Of a stretch of 50,360 nt of DNA, positions 34,584 to 42,777 are shown piece by piece. Position 1 is the first letter of the stretch. Each line of letters begins with the position of its first letter. Position numbers and translations under genes: made by a program. Location of the stretch: positions 1 through 50,360 of the forward strand of contig JANTGJ010000010.1 in the NCBI GenBank assembly GCA_024762975.1, given 5' to 3'. The notes beneath the pieces are model-generated. The model was not told where the DNA came from. It ran no database searches and saw only the letters and a program-made list of their open reading frames with translations. The DNA comes from Candidatus Krumholzibacteriia bacterium. GTDB lineage: Bacteria > Krumholzibacteriota > Krumholzibacteriia > LZORAL124-64-63.

Positions 34584-34653
34584 TTCCGTGTACCCTCCTG
34601 GGGAACGTGAAAGGTGATCCAGCTCGTGCTGGATTCTCTACCGGACTTTGGAG

Positions 34654-35385
34654 CTAGGCAATCATGCCTCCGTCCACCACCAGGACCTGCCCGGTAATGT
34701 ACGATGCTTCCGCGGATAAAAGGAACTTCACGACACCGGCGACATCTTTCCCTTCGCCCAAGCGCTTCAGGGGAATCTGCGCCAGCATGCCGGCCTTGAC
34801 CTTGTCAGGCAGGTCGGCGGTCATGTCGGTGGCGATAAAGCCGGGTGCGACGGTATTCGCCGTCACGCCGCGACCTCCGAGTTCCTTGGCCACCGATTTC
34901 GTCATCGCCGCTATTCCCGCCTTCGAGGCGGCGTAGTTGGCCTGGCCGGCATTGCCGGTCACGCCAATCACCGAGGAGATGTTGACGATTCTCCCCCGGC
35001 GCTGCCGCATCATAAGAGGGGCCACGGCTCTTGTAAAGTAGAAGGTCCCGTTCAAATTGACGTCAATGGGTTTCTGCCAAGCCTCCGGAGTCATACGGAC
35101 GAACAGGCCGTCCTGAGTGACTCCGGCATTGTTGACAACGCCCCAGATGGCGCCGAAATCCTCGTTCGCCTGGGTCACGATTCGCTGCGCATCATCCCAC
35201 TGCGAGATGTCGCCGGCGTAGGCCTTGACCTTGGTTTCACCGTTGAGTTCCGCGGCCAGCGCTTCCAACCGCTCGGCGCCACGGGCAACGATTGCCAGAT
35301 CATAGCCGGCCGCGGCCAGTTCCCGGGCAATGGCCTCGCCGATGCCGCGACTGGCTCCGGTCACGATCACGCATCCATCACTCAT
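34654..35385 (-). CDS. fabG: 3-oxoacyl-[acyl-carrier-protein] reductase
   Basis: NADPH-dependent short-chain dehydrogenase (243 residues) that reduces 3-oxoacyl-ACP. The cofactor loop is GASRGIGEA (10-18), NNAG is at 85-88, and the catalytic residues are Ser138, Tyr151 and Lys155 (YAASK). It lies between fabD and acpP, the normal operon position, which separates it from the many other SDR enzymes. Confidence 0.96.
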   Translation of the reverse strand: MSDGCVIVTGASRGIGEAIARELAAAGYDLAIVARGAERLEALAAELNGETKVKAYAGDISQWDDAQRIVTQANEDFGAIWGVVNNAGVTQDGLFVRMTPEAWQKPIDVNLNGTFYFTRAVAPLMMRQRRGRIVNISSVIGVTGNAGQANYAASKAGIAAMTKSVAKELGGRGVTANTVAPGFIATDMTADLPDKVKAGMLAQIPLKRLGEGKDVAGVVKFLLSAEASYITGQVLVVDGGMIA

Positions 35386-35425
35386 CGTGTCATTCCGTTT
35401 CGCTGGGATCCGGCTGCGGATTCGC

Positions 35426-36373
35426 TCAAACGAGCTTCTCCGCCAGCAGGTCCTTGATTCCGGCCAACTCGACAGCAGTCCCGACGGTCAGGAAATCTAC
35501 TTCGGGATAGGCCCTCTTGGCAAGATTCGTCAGCACTTTGCCCGGACCCACTTCCAGTACCACCGACGGACGGTCTCCAGCTCCGCCCGCGATGTGTTTC
35601 ATGATCTCATGCCACCGAACCGGTGAGGTCAACTGCTCGGCGAAACCGGCCTTCAATTCGGCACCGGCGCTGACCGGAGCCGCGCTCACATTGGCGATCA
35701 GGGGCACCGTCGAATCGGCCACCTCGATGTCTTGCAGGAAATCCGAGAACTCTTCGGCGGCGCCCTCCAACAGGGGCGAGTGGAAAGCTCCGCTGACATT
35801 CAGGGGAATGACGCGCCGAGCACCGGCATCCTTCAAGGCCACCCCTGCTGCTGCCACCGCTTCGACCTCGCCCGATATCGCCACCTGGTTGTCGGAATTG
35901 TGGTTGGCCAGGACGACCACGCCATCGACCGATGCGCAGACCTCTGCCACCCGGGACCCGTCGAGCCCCAGGATCGCAGCCATGGTACCGGGACGCTCCC
36001 GGCCGGCAGCGAACATCAGTTCCCCCCGGCGCCGTACAACACGCAACGCATCCTCCGGGCGCAGGGCGCCGGCGGCAGCAGCGGCACTGAACTCACCCAA
36101 TGAATGCCCGGCGACCAGGGAGGGCACGATGCCCATCTCACGCAGTTCCAGGGCAACGGCGACCGAGTGGGCCAGGATTGCCGGCTGGGCGTTGCGGGTC
36201 TCGGTCAGGCGTTCGGCAGGTCCTTCGAACATGGTGGCGGTCAGGTTTTCGCCCAGGACCTCGTCGACTCGGCCCAGAAATTCGGCAGCCGGCCCGTTGC
36301 CCGCGGCCAGATCCTGCGCCATGCCCACAGCCTGGGAAGCCTGGCCGGGAAAAATCATGGGAACGGTGAACAT
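35426..36373 (-). CDS. fabD: malonyl-CoA:ACP transacylase
   Basis: Transfers malonyl groups from CoA to ACP. The 315-residue protein starts MFTVPMIFPGQ with the oxyanion-hole glutamine, then the nucleophile elbow GHSLGE (Ser91 at 89-94) and the active-site His198 in GAFHSP. The frame is open further upstream to 36544, but those residues overlap plsX and have no family similarity. The ATG at 36373 follows a GAGGGG site. Confidence 0.96.
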   Translation of the reverse strand: MFTVPMIFPGQASQAVGMAQDLAAGNGPAAEFLGRVDEVLGENLTATMFEGPAERLTETRNAQPAILAHSVAVALELREMGIVPSLVAGHSLGEFSAAAAAGALRPEDALRVVRRRGELMFAAGRERPGTMAAILGLDGSRVAEVCASVDGVVVLANHNSDNQVAISGEVEAVAAAGVALKDAGARRVIPLNVSGAFHSPLLEGAAEEFSDFLQDIEVADSTVPLIANVSAAPVSAGAELKAGFAEQLTSPVRWHEIMKHIAGGAGDRPSVVLEVGPGKVLTNLAKRAYPEVDFLTVGTAVELAGIKDLLAEKLV

Positions 36374-36398
36374 GCTACCCCTCTTGGAACCGGTGGAA

Positions 36399-37394
36399 TC
36401 AGGAATCGTGGGCCGCCGCCAATTTCGAAGGCAGGTCATGATCGATCTGCATCCAGGCCTGACGAATCGCATTCTGGATCGCCAACTCGGAGCTGCGACC
36501 GTGGGCGATGATGCTGATACCGGCCACTCCCAGCAACAGCGCACCGCCGTAGACCTCGTAGGAGAAATCTCGCATCAGCACACCCAACACCGGGCGGATG
36601 GCATGTTTCTCGGCATCGCTCAATTCGTCGCGCTCGGACAAGGCGGCCAGGAAACGTGCAAAACCCTCGACCAGCTTCAGAGTGTTGTTGCCCGTAAATC
36701 CGTCGGTAACGACGACATCGCAGGGTCCGAGCATGAACTCGTTGCCCTCGACGTTCCCGATGAATTCAAAGTCCTCCCGGGAAAGCAATTCATAGGAGGC
36801 CGTGCACAGGTCGGGACCCTTCTTGGCCTCGCCGCCGATATTCAGCTGTCCGATGGTGGGTTTCTGCACGCCCAGGATTTCGCGAACAAACACTTCCCCC
36901 ATGCGAGCAAACGAAACGATCTGCTCGGGAGTGGCCTGTACATTCGCGCCGACGTCCAGCATCAGCAACTCGCCCCGGATGGTCGGAATCTGTGTAGCGA
37001 TCGCGGGGCGGTTCACGCCCGGCAGACGGCCCAGCAGGAAGATACTCCCCGCTACCATGGCCCCGGTGGATCCCGCCGAGACCACCGCGTTGACCTTGCC
37101 GGCCTTGTGGTCGGCCATCGCGCGGACAATCGGGCAATCCGGCTTGTTCTTGATCGCGGCAGCCGGGGATTCCCCCATGTCGATGTCCTGTCGACAGTCG
37201 ACAATGGAGATCGGCAGGCCATCGGTCTCCAAGGGGTCCAGCTCGGCCTGGATCTCCTCGGTACGGCCATACAGCGCCAAACCGAAATCGGCATCGGCGG
37301 ACATTGCAGCGACAGCACCGGGCACCACCACGGAGGGTCCGTGGTCTCCGCCCATGGCGTCGACGGCGATCGTGGGTTTGTCGGTACGGCTCAA
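36399..37394 (-). CDS. plsX: phosphate acyltransferase PlsX
   Basis: Converts acyl-ACP to acyl-phosphate for phosphatidic-acid synthesis. The 331 residues begin IAVDAMGGDHGPSVVVPG, the family signature, and contain SAGSTGAMVAGS and VTDGFTGNNTLKLVEG. It lies 25 bases before fabD. In most genomes fabH stands between these two genes; here it does not. Confidence 0.96.
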   Translation of the reverse strand: MSRTDKPTIAVDAMGGDHGPSVVVPGAVAAMSADADFGLALYGRTEEIQAELDPLETDGLPISIVDCRQDIDMGESPAAAIKNKPDCPIVRAMADHKAGKVNAVVSAGSTGAMVAGSIFLLGRLPGVNRPAIATQIPTIRGELLMLDVGANVQATPEQIVSFARMGEVFVREILGVQKPTIGQLNIGGEAKKGPDLCTASYELLSREDFEFIGNVEGNEFMLGPCDVVVTDGFTGNNTLKLVEGFARFLAALSERDELSDAEKHAIRPVLGVLMRDFSYEVYGGALLLGVAGISIIAHGRSSELAIQNAIRQAWMQIDHDLPSKLAAAHDS

Positions 37395-37474
37395 CTTCCG
37401 ACCTCCCTATCGGAGAGCGAGACTCCCGGCCTCGGCGTATGGACGCGAGGCCGTCTGCCTCGGGCAAACGACGT

Positions 37475-37654
37475 CTACTTTTCGACGACGATCACTTCAC
37501 GCTCACCGTAGTAACCGCATTCGCGACAGACGCGATGGGGCAGGCGAGCGGCGCCGCAGTGCGGGCACTTGTTGTGGTCGGGCTTGGTCAGGTGCCAGTT
37601 CGCGCGGCGCTTGCCCTTGCGAGACTGGGAGGTTCTTTTCTTGGGAACTGCCAT
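37475..37654 (-). CDS. rpmF: 50S ribosomal protein L32, zinc-ribbon form
   Basis: A 59-residue ribosomal protein starting AVPKKRTSQSRKGKRRANW, with the four-cysteine zinc ribbon CPHC...CREC intact, the so-called C+ form. The open frame extends upstream, but the ATG at 37654 fits the family's conserved start. It lies between the DUF177 gene and plsX, the standard order. A GGCCTCG/CGAGGCC stem in the 80 bases before plsX may mark processing. Confidence 0.96.
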   Translation of the reverse strand: MAVPKKRTSQSRKGKRRANWHLTKPDHNKCPHCGAARLPHRVCRECGYYGEREVIVVEK

Positions 37655-37719
37655 CGTATTCTCCTGCTGTGGCCTCGTGATTCGGGGCCGGTCCCGGTCA
37701 CCCGGCGCGACATCCGCCG

Positions 37720-38202
37720 CTACTCGGGCAACCCTTCCCATCGCGGATCCACGTCTTCGGCGACGCATCCGCAAGGATTCTGATTCAAGTCGGCACCACA
37801 CTGGGCGCAGATTCCGCGGCAATCGTCACGGCAGATCGGAGCCGGTGGCAATGCCAACACCGCGCATTCACGCAGCGGTTCGGTCAGGTCCACCACTCCC
37901 TTTTTCTGATGGAGCACCAGGGAGTCGTCCGAGCCTTCGTCGGAATGGACGTCCCGCAACACCATGATTTCGACCGGAACCTCCCACTCCAGGCGGAAGG
38001 AATCGAGACAACGGGCACAATCGGCCTGCCCGGTCGCCCGCAGTGTTCCGTTGATCAGAAAGCGGCTTCCTACATTGTCGACCGTCAGCTCGCCATTGAG
38101 TTCTGCACGCTGTGGCCAGTCTTCGGGCAACTCCAATTCGACCCCTCCGGCCACCGCCAGAATGGTCCTGCCCTCGCCTTGCCTTTCAAGATCCAGTTTC
38201 AT
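37720..38202 (-). CDS. DUF177 (YceD-family) protein
   Basis: A 160-residue protein linked to large-subunit rRNA accumulation in other bacteria, where yceD and rpmF are adjacent. It shows the cysteine motif CARCLDSF in the middle and a cysteine-rich C-terminus (CRDDCRGICAQCGADLNQ followed by NPCGC) that probably binds zinc. It begins the operon DUF177-rpmF-plsX-fabD-fabG-acpP-fabF-rnc; a TTGACA-N17-TAAGGT promoter lies just upstream. Confidence 0.88.
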   Translation of the reverse strand: MKLDLERQGEGRTILAVAGGVELELPEDWPQRAELNGELTVDNVGSRFLINGTLRATGQADCARCLDSFRLEWEVPVEIMVLRDVHSDEGSDDSLVLHQKKGVVDLTEPLRECAVLALPPAPICRDDCRGICAQCGADLNQNPCGCVAEDVDPRWEGLPE

Positions 38203-38213
38203 GCAGGCGCCAC

Positions 38214-38242
38214 ACCTTAATAGCCGCCCCCCGAGGTGTCAA
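38214..38242 (-). promoter_or_regulatory. promoter of the DUF177-rpmF-plsX-fab operon, within an inverted repeat
   Basis: Minus-strand TTGACA (38242-38237), 17 bases, TAAGGT (38219-38214). The -35 box lies in the loop of an eight-base inverted repeat: CGGGGGGC at 38252-38259 and GCCCCCCG at 38226-38233. The repeat could be an operator for a lipid-synthesis regulator or an ndk terminator without T tract; neither is shown. Confidence 0.5.
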
Positions 38243-38280
38243 GTTTTGCCGCGGGGGGCATTTAAGCCGATTGAGAGTCC

Positions 38281-38688
38281 CTACTGGCCGAAGATCAGAC
38301 CCAACTCCCGGGCGGCATCGTCCGCGTTCGCCGAGGCGTGGATCGCATTGTTCTGCAAGGACGCGCCATACAGATCGCGAATGGTTCCGATCGCCGCATC
38401 GGCGGGATTCGTCGCGCCAATCAACTCGCGCAGGGCGGCCACCGCGTTCTCGCGCTCGAGGCGCAACGCCACGACCGGACCACTGTTGATATAGTCGCAG
38501 AGTTCACCGTAGAAGGGGCGTTCGCGGTGCTCTCCGTAGAAATCCTCGATCAGGGCGCGGTCGAGTTGACGGAGTTCCATGCCCGTAATTCGGAACCCAG
38601 CCCGGTTGATGATGGCCAGAATTTCGCCGATCTTCTGTTCGCCGGCAGCCACGATCTCGGGCTTGATCATCGAATAGGTCTTCTGCAT
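38281..38688 (-). CDS. ndk: nucleoside diphosphate kinase
   Basis: A 135-residue kinase that balances nucleoside triphosphates through a phospho-histidine. It starts MQKTYSMIKPE with an AAGGAA site; the phosphorylated residue is His117 in NNAIHASAN. The usual motif around it is RN-x-x-HGSDS, so Arg to Asn and GSDS to ASAN changes are present, though histidine and fold residues are kept. An upstream in-frame start (38763) is unlikely. It follows sucD closely. Confidence 0.94.
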   Translation of the reverse strand: MQKTYSMIKPEIVAAGEQKIGEILAIINRAGFRITGMELRQLDRALIEDFYGEHRERPFYGELCDYINSGPVVALRLERENAVAALRELIGATNPADAAIGTIRDLYGASLQNNAIHASANADDAARELGLIFGQ

Positions 38689-38781
38689 TTCCTTCTCTCC
38701 TGTTTGCCCTGCGGGCACTTCCGGATGGTCCACGGCGGGCACCCCGTCCGGAGCGCCCGCCATTGCGTCCCCACTACTTCT

Positions 38782-39657
38782 CTAGCGCTTCCAGATCTCC
38801 TGCAACGCCGGAACGATGTCCATCGGCCGTTCGGCAACGGGGATGCCCGCCGCCTCGAGGGCCTTCTTCTTCTCGGCCGCCGTACCGCTGCCGCCACTCA
38901 CGATAGCACCAGCATGCCCCATCCGCTTGCCCGGAGGCGCCGTCTGGCCGGCGATGAAGCTGACGACAGGCTTTTTGCAATTCTCCTGGATCCAGGCCGC
39001 GGCCTGTTCCTCTGCGTCGCCGCCGATCTCGCCGATCATCACGAAAGCCTCGGTCAGCGGGTCATTGTTGAAGGCTTCGATCGCGTCCATGAAGTTGGTG
39101 CCGATGACCGGGTCACCGCCGATGCCCAGACAGGTAGTCTGTCCCAGTCCCGCCGCCGAAAGCTGGTACACGACCTCGTAGGTCAGCGTCCCCGAGCGGG
39201 AGACCAGTCCCACCGGCCCCTCCTTGACGATGCTCGTGGGCAGGATACCCAGCTTGGCAATGCCCGGCGCAAGAAGGCCGGGGCAGTTCGGGCCGATCAG
39301 CCGCACACCACGTTCCTGGAGGTACGGCATGACCTTGACCATATCTACCGTGGGTACCCCCTCGGTAATACAGACGATCAGCTTGCATCCGGCGTCCGCG
39401 GCCTCGTAGATCGCGCCGGCCGCACCGAACGGGGGCACGAAGATGACCGACGTATTGGCCCCCTTCTCCTCGACGGCCTGCTTGACGGAATTGTAGACCG
39501 GGACCTTGTCCTCGAACATCTGGCCACCGCGTCCGGGGGTCACACCCGCGACGATATCGGTACCGTAGGCCAGCATCTGGCTACTGTGGAATCCGCCATC
39601 CCTGCCGGTAATTCCCTGCACGACCACTTTGGTATTCTGATCGACGAAAATCGCCAT
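38782..39657 (-). CDS. sucD: succinyl-CoA synthetase alpha subunit
   Basis: Alpha chain of the citric-acid-cycle enzyme that couples succinyl-CoA cleavage to nucleotide phosphorylation. The 291 residues include the CoA-binding Rossmann domain ([19 protein letters not shown]), [12 protein letters not shown], and the phospho-histidine loop [15 protein letters not shown]. It follows sucC by 53 bases. Confidence 0.97.
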   Translation of the reverse strand: MAIFVDQNTKVVVQGITGRDGGFHSSQMLAYGTDIVAGVTPGRGGQMFEDKVPVYNSVKQAVEEKGANTSVIFVPPFGAAGAIYEAADAGCKLIVCITEGVPTVDMVKVMPYLQERGVRLIGPNCPGLLAPGIAKLGILPTSIVKEGPVGLVSRSGTLTYEVVYQLSAAGLGQTTCLGIGGDPVIGTNFMDAIEAFNNDPLTEAFVMIGEIGGDAEEQAAAWIQENCKKPVVSFIAGQTAPPGKRMGHAGAIVSGGSGTAAEKKKALEAAGIPVAERPMDIVPALQEIWKR

Positions 39658-39710
39658 GGTTCCTCATCTCCTTTGCGTTGGCGCGTCGGGGCGCCGAATC
39701 GGTTTCAAGC

Positions 39711-40853
39711 TCAGGAAGCGGCGCCGGCCAGTTCGTTGGCCTTCTGCACCGCCTCGTCCATCGTCTCGGCCGGAACGAGGTCGGTTTCGGCCAGCAGCGC
39801 GCGGGCCTCTTCCTCGTTGGTGCCGGTCAGACGGACGACGATGGGAACGTGGATGTCCATGGACTCGGTGGCCGCGATGATGCCCTTGGCCACGTCGTCA
39901 CAGCGGGTGATGCCGCCGAAGATGTTGAACAGGATCGCCTTCACCTCGGGGTCGGACAGAATGATGGTCAGCGCGTTGACGACCTTCTCCGGCTTGGACG
40001 ATCCGCCGATGTCCAGGAAATTGGCAGGACGGCCCCCGTAGTACTTGACCAGATCCATCGTGGCCATGGCCAGTCCGGCTCCGTTGACCAGGCAACCGAC
40101 GTTTCCTTCGAGCTTGACGAAGCTGAGTTCGGCCTGCCGGGCCTCGCGTTCGCTCGGATCCTCGGCGTCCAGATCCCGCAAATCCTCGTAACCGGGATGA
40201 CGGAACAGGGCGTTGTCGTCCAGGTTCACCTTCGCGTCGATCGCGTGCCCCTTGCCCTCGGGCGTGAAGATGAAGGGATTGATCTCGGCCAGGCTGGCGT
40301 CCGAGTGCATGAACGCGACGTAGAGTTTCTGCATCGCCGATGCCAACTGCCGGGCCTTCTTGATGTCATCCGGGCACAGGCGCATCCCCATGTCCAGCGC
40401 TTCGTGGTCCAGAAGACCGAAACGGGGATCGATCGGCTGTTTGAAAATCAGTTCGGGCGTGTCCTTGGCCACCTGTTCGATCTCGACGCCGCCCTCGGCA
40501 CTGGCCATCAGCAGGACACGCTTGGTGTTCCGGTCGATGAGCATGCCGATGTAGTACTCCGACTCGATATCCACGGCCGGGGTGATCAGGACCTTGTGGA
40601 CCGTGTGCCCCTTGATGTCCATGCCGAGAATCGCCTCGGCGTTCTTGCGCACGTCGTCCTCGGTCGGACTGAATTTGATACCGCCCGCCTTGCCGCGGCC
40701 GCCGGTCAGCACCTGGCACTTGACCATGACGGGGTAACCGTACTCGTTGGCCAGATCGACCGCCTCGTCGACCGTGGCGGCGACCTTTCCGCCGGGCACC
40801 GGCAATCCGAAGTCGCGGAAGATGTCCTTGGCCTGATACTCGTGGATATTCAC
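39711..40853 (-). CDS. sucC: succinyl-CoA synthetase beta subunit
   Basis: ATP-grasp beta chain (380 residues). It starts MNIHEYQAKDIFRDFGLPVP and has the nucleotide-binding VMVKCQVLTGGRGKAGG segment, AEINPFIFT, LVNGAGLAMATMD and FNIFGGITRCDDVAKG. The pair sucC-sucD is intact and precedes ndk, linking substrate-level phosphorylation with nucleotide balance. Confidence 0.97.
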   Translation of the reverse strand: MNIHEYQAKDIFRDFGLPVPGGKVAATVDEAVDLANEYGYPVMVKCQVLTGGRGKAGGIKFSPTEDDVRKNAEAILGMDIKGHTVHKVLITPAVDIESEYYIGMLIDRNTKRVLLMASAEGGVEIEQVAKDTPELIFKQPIDPRFGLLDHEALDMGMRLCPDDIKKARQLASAMQKLYVAFMHSDASLAEINPFIFTPEGKGHAIDAKVNLDDNALFRHPGYEDLRDLDAEDPSEREARQAELSFVKLEGNVGCLVNGAGLAMATMDLVKYYGGRPANFLDIGGSSKPEKVVNALTIILSDPEVKAILFNIFGGITRCDDVAKGIIAATESMDIHVPIVVRLTGTNEEEARALLAETDLVPAETMDEAVQKANELAGAAS

Positions 40854-40930
40854 GGAATTCCTCCCAGGGAGAGAGTCGGGTCGGCCGGCCGGCTCCCGCA
40901 GGAGACGGCCGGCACTCTATCTAGTGATCG

Positions 40931-42247
40931 CTAACCGATGAACTTGGCCAGCAGCTGCTCCAGGTTCGGCTCACCGATCTCCTGCAACTCGTACTTCACG
41001 CGAACCGTCGGCTTGTCGATCTTTACGATCCGGGTCAGGTCGATCGGGGTACCGATCACCACGGCGTCACACTCGACGGCGTTGATCGTCTTCTCCAGAT
41101 CGGCGACCTGCTCGTCACCGTAGCCCATCGCCGGCAACAGCGTGCCGATCTCGGGGTAGATCTCGAACGTCTCGGCCAACTTGCCGGTAGCCCAGGGACG
41201 CGGGTCGACCAGCTCTTCGGCCCCCATGCGCAGAGCGGCAACCACACCCGCTCCATACGTCATGTTGCCGTGCGTCAACGTCGGGCCGTCTTCGACCACG
41301 AGAACCTTCTTGCCGGCAATGTCGAAATCGCCTTCGATCGTCAGCGGGCTGGCGCCATCGATGATGATCGCGTCCGGATTGATGTCGCGAATATTGTCGC
41401 GTACCTGCTCGATGTTCTCGAACTCGGCCTCGACGACCTTGTTGATCACGACACAATCGGCCATGCGGACGTTGGTCTCGCTCGGGAAGTACGTATTCTC
41501 GGCACCGGCACGATGCGGATCGGCGACGACGATGTGGAAATCACTCTTGTAGAACTGCGTATCATTGTTGCCGCCGTCCCACAGGATGATGTCGGCTTCC
41601 TTCTCGGCCTCCCGCAAGATGGCCTCGTAGTCGACACCGGCGTAGATCACGCCCCCGGCCACGATGTGCGGCTCGTATTCTTCCATCTCCTCGATCGTAC
41701 ACTTGTGCTTCTTGAGATCGCCGACCTCGGCAAATCGTTGCACCCGCTGGGCGACCAGATCACCGTAGGGCATCGGATGGCGGATCGCGACGACCTTCTT
41801 GCCCGCCTTGCGCAGGATCTCACAGATGCGGCGGCTGGTCTGGCTCTTGCCGCAACCGGTACGCACGGCCCCCACACTGATCACGGGCTTGGTGCTCTTG
41901 AGCTGCGTGTCGCGCTCCCCCATCATCATGAAATCGGCGCCTGCGGCGTTGACGATCGAACCCAGGCTCATGACCTGCTCGTAGGAGCGGTCACTGTAGG
42001 ACATGACACACATATCGGCGCCGGTCTCGGCGATCAATCCGACCAGTTCACTTTCGTCGTAGATGGGGATGCCTTCGGGGTACAGTTCGCCGGCCAACTC
42101 GGCGGGGTACTTGCGGCCGTCGATATCGGGAATCTGGGTCGCGGTGAAGGCCACGACCTCGTAGGCCTCATTCCCGCGGTACCGGCAATTGAAATTGTGG
42201 AAATCACGTCCGGCAGCGCCGAGGATGATGATCTTCTGCTTGCTCAT
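40931..42247 (-). CDS. P-loop NTPase related to cyclic 2,3-diphosphoglycerate synthetase
   Basis: A 438-residue cytoplasmic protein. After a Rossmann-like N-terminal domain (KIIILGAAGRDFHNFNCRYR) comes a P-loop GAVRTGCGKSQTSRR (126-140), a likely Walker B segment ILWDGGNND (221-229), and a INK motif near 268. This arrangement matches proteins annotated as cyclic 2,3-diphosphoglycerate synthetase, known biochemically from methanogenic archaea, and as predicted GTPases in bacteria. The bacterial role is not established. The ATG at 42247 follows AAGGAG. It sits between heptose genes and sucCD; no obvious 2-phosphoglycerate kinase is nearby. Confidence 0.8.
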   Translation of the reverse strand: MSKQKIIILGAAGRDFHNFNCRYRGNEAYEVVAFTATQIPDIDGRKYPAELAGELYPEGIPIYDESELVGLIAETGADMCVMSYSDRSYEQVMSLGSIVNAAGADFMMMGERDTQLKSTKPVISVGAVRTGCGKSQTSRRICEILRKAGKKVVAIRHPMPYGDLVAQRVQRFAEVGDLKKHKCTIEEMEEYEPHIVAGGVIYAGVDYEAILREAEKEADIILWDGGNNDTQFYKSDFHIVVADPHRAGAENTYFPSETNVRMADCVVINKVVEAEFENIEQVRDNIRDINPDAIIIDGASPLTIEGDFDIAGKKVLVVEDGPTLTHGNMTYGAGVVAALRMGAEELVDPRPWATGKLAETFEIYPEIGTLLPAMGYGDEQVADLEKTINAVECDAVVIGTPIDLTRIVKIDKPTVRVKYELQEIGEPNLEQLLAKFIG

Positions 42248-42291
42248 TTTGTTCTCCTTGAGGCCACGGGGGCCAGCATGAGCCACAACGA

Positions 42292-42777
42292 TCAGGGCAT
42301 TCGCCGGATCGCTGCGATAATTTGGGAGGTCGATTTACCTTCCACCATGGGAACCCGATGAATGCGTCCGCCCCAGGAACGGACTTCGGCAGCGCCCACG
42401 ATATCGGCTTCCTCGTACTCGGACCCCTTTACGAGTACGTCCGGCCGGACCGCCAGGATCGTTTCCAGCGGAGTTGGCTCGTCGAAAATAGTGACCAGTG
42501 AAACGGGCCGCAAGGCGGCAATCAATGCTGCTCGTTCGTCTTGCGTGAGAATGGGCCGTCCTTCTCCCTTCAACTGTCGTACCGAGGCATCGCTGTTCAG
42601 GGCAACGACGAGTTCGTCGGCGCCACCGGCAGCCTGTTCCAGGCTCGCCAAATGCCCGGCGTGGAGCAGGTCGAAGCATCCGTTCGTAAAAGCGATCGTC
42701 CGCCCGGCGGCGTGCACTTCCCCGGCCCAGGCAGGCAGATCAGCTCGCTCCAGCACGAGGCCGCGCCGAACCGGCAT
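42292..42777 (-). CDS. rfaE2: D-glycero-beta-D-manno-heptose 1-phosphate adenylyltransferase
   Basis: Cytidylyltransferase-fold enzyme of 161 residues. The nucleotidyl-transfer motif is FTNGCFDLLHAGHLASLEQA (HAGH at 39-42), followed by the late signature VKGSEYEEADIVGAAEV. It attaches AMP to heptose 1-phosphate to give ADP-heptose for lipopolysaccharide core. Split from the kinase, unlike fused HldE of enterobacteria; the two genes overlap by one base (TGATG). Confidence 0.93.
   Translation of the reverse strand: MPVRRGLVLERADLPAWAGEVHAAGRTIAFTNGCFDLLHAGHLASLEQAAGGADELVVALNSDASVRQLKGEGRPILTQDERAALIAALRPVSLVTIFDEPTPLETILAVRPDVLVKGSEYEEADIVGAAEVRSWGGRIHRVPMVEGKSTSQIIAAIRRMP

Noticed and set aside
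36374-36544. N-terminal extension of FabD into plsX
   Set aside because: FabD proteins start at the IFPGQ segment; an ATG with ribosome site is present at 36373.
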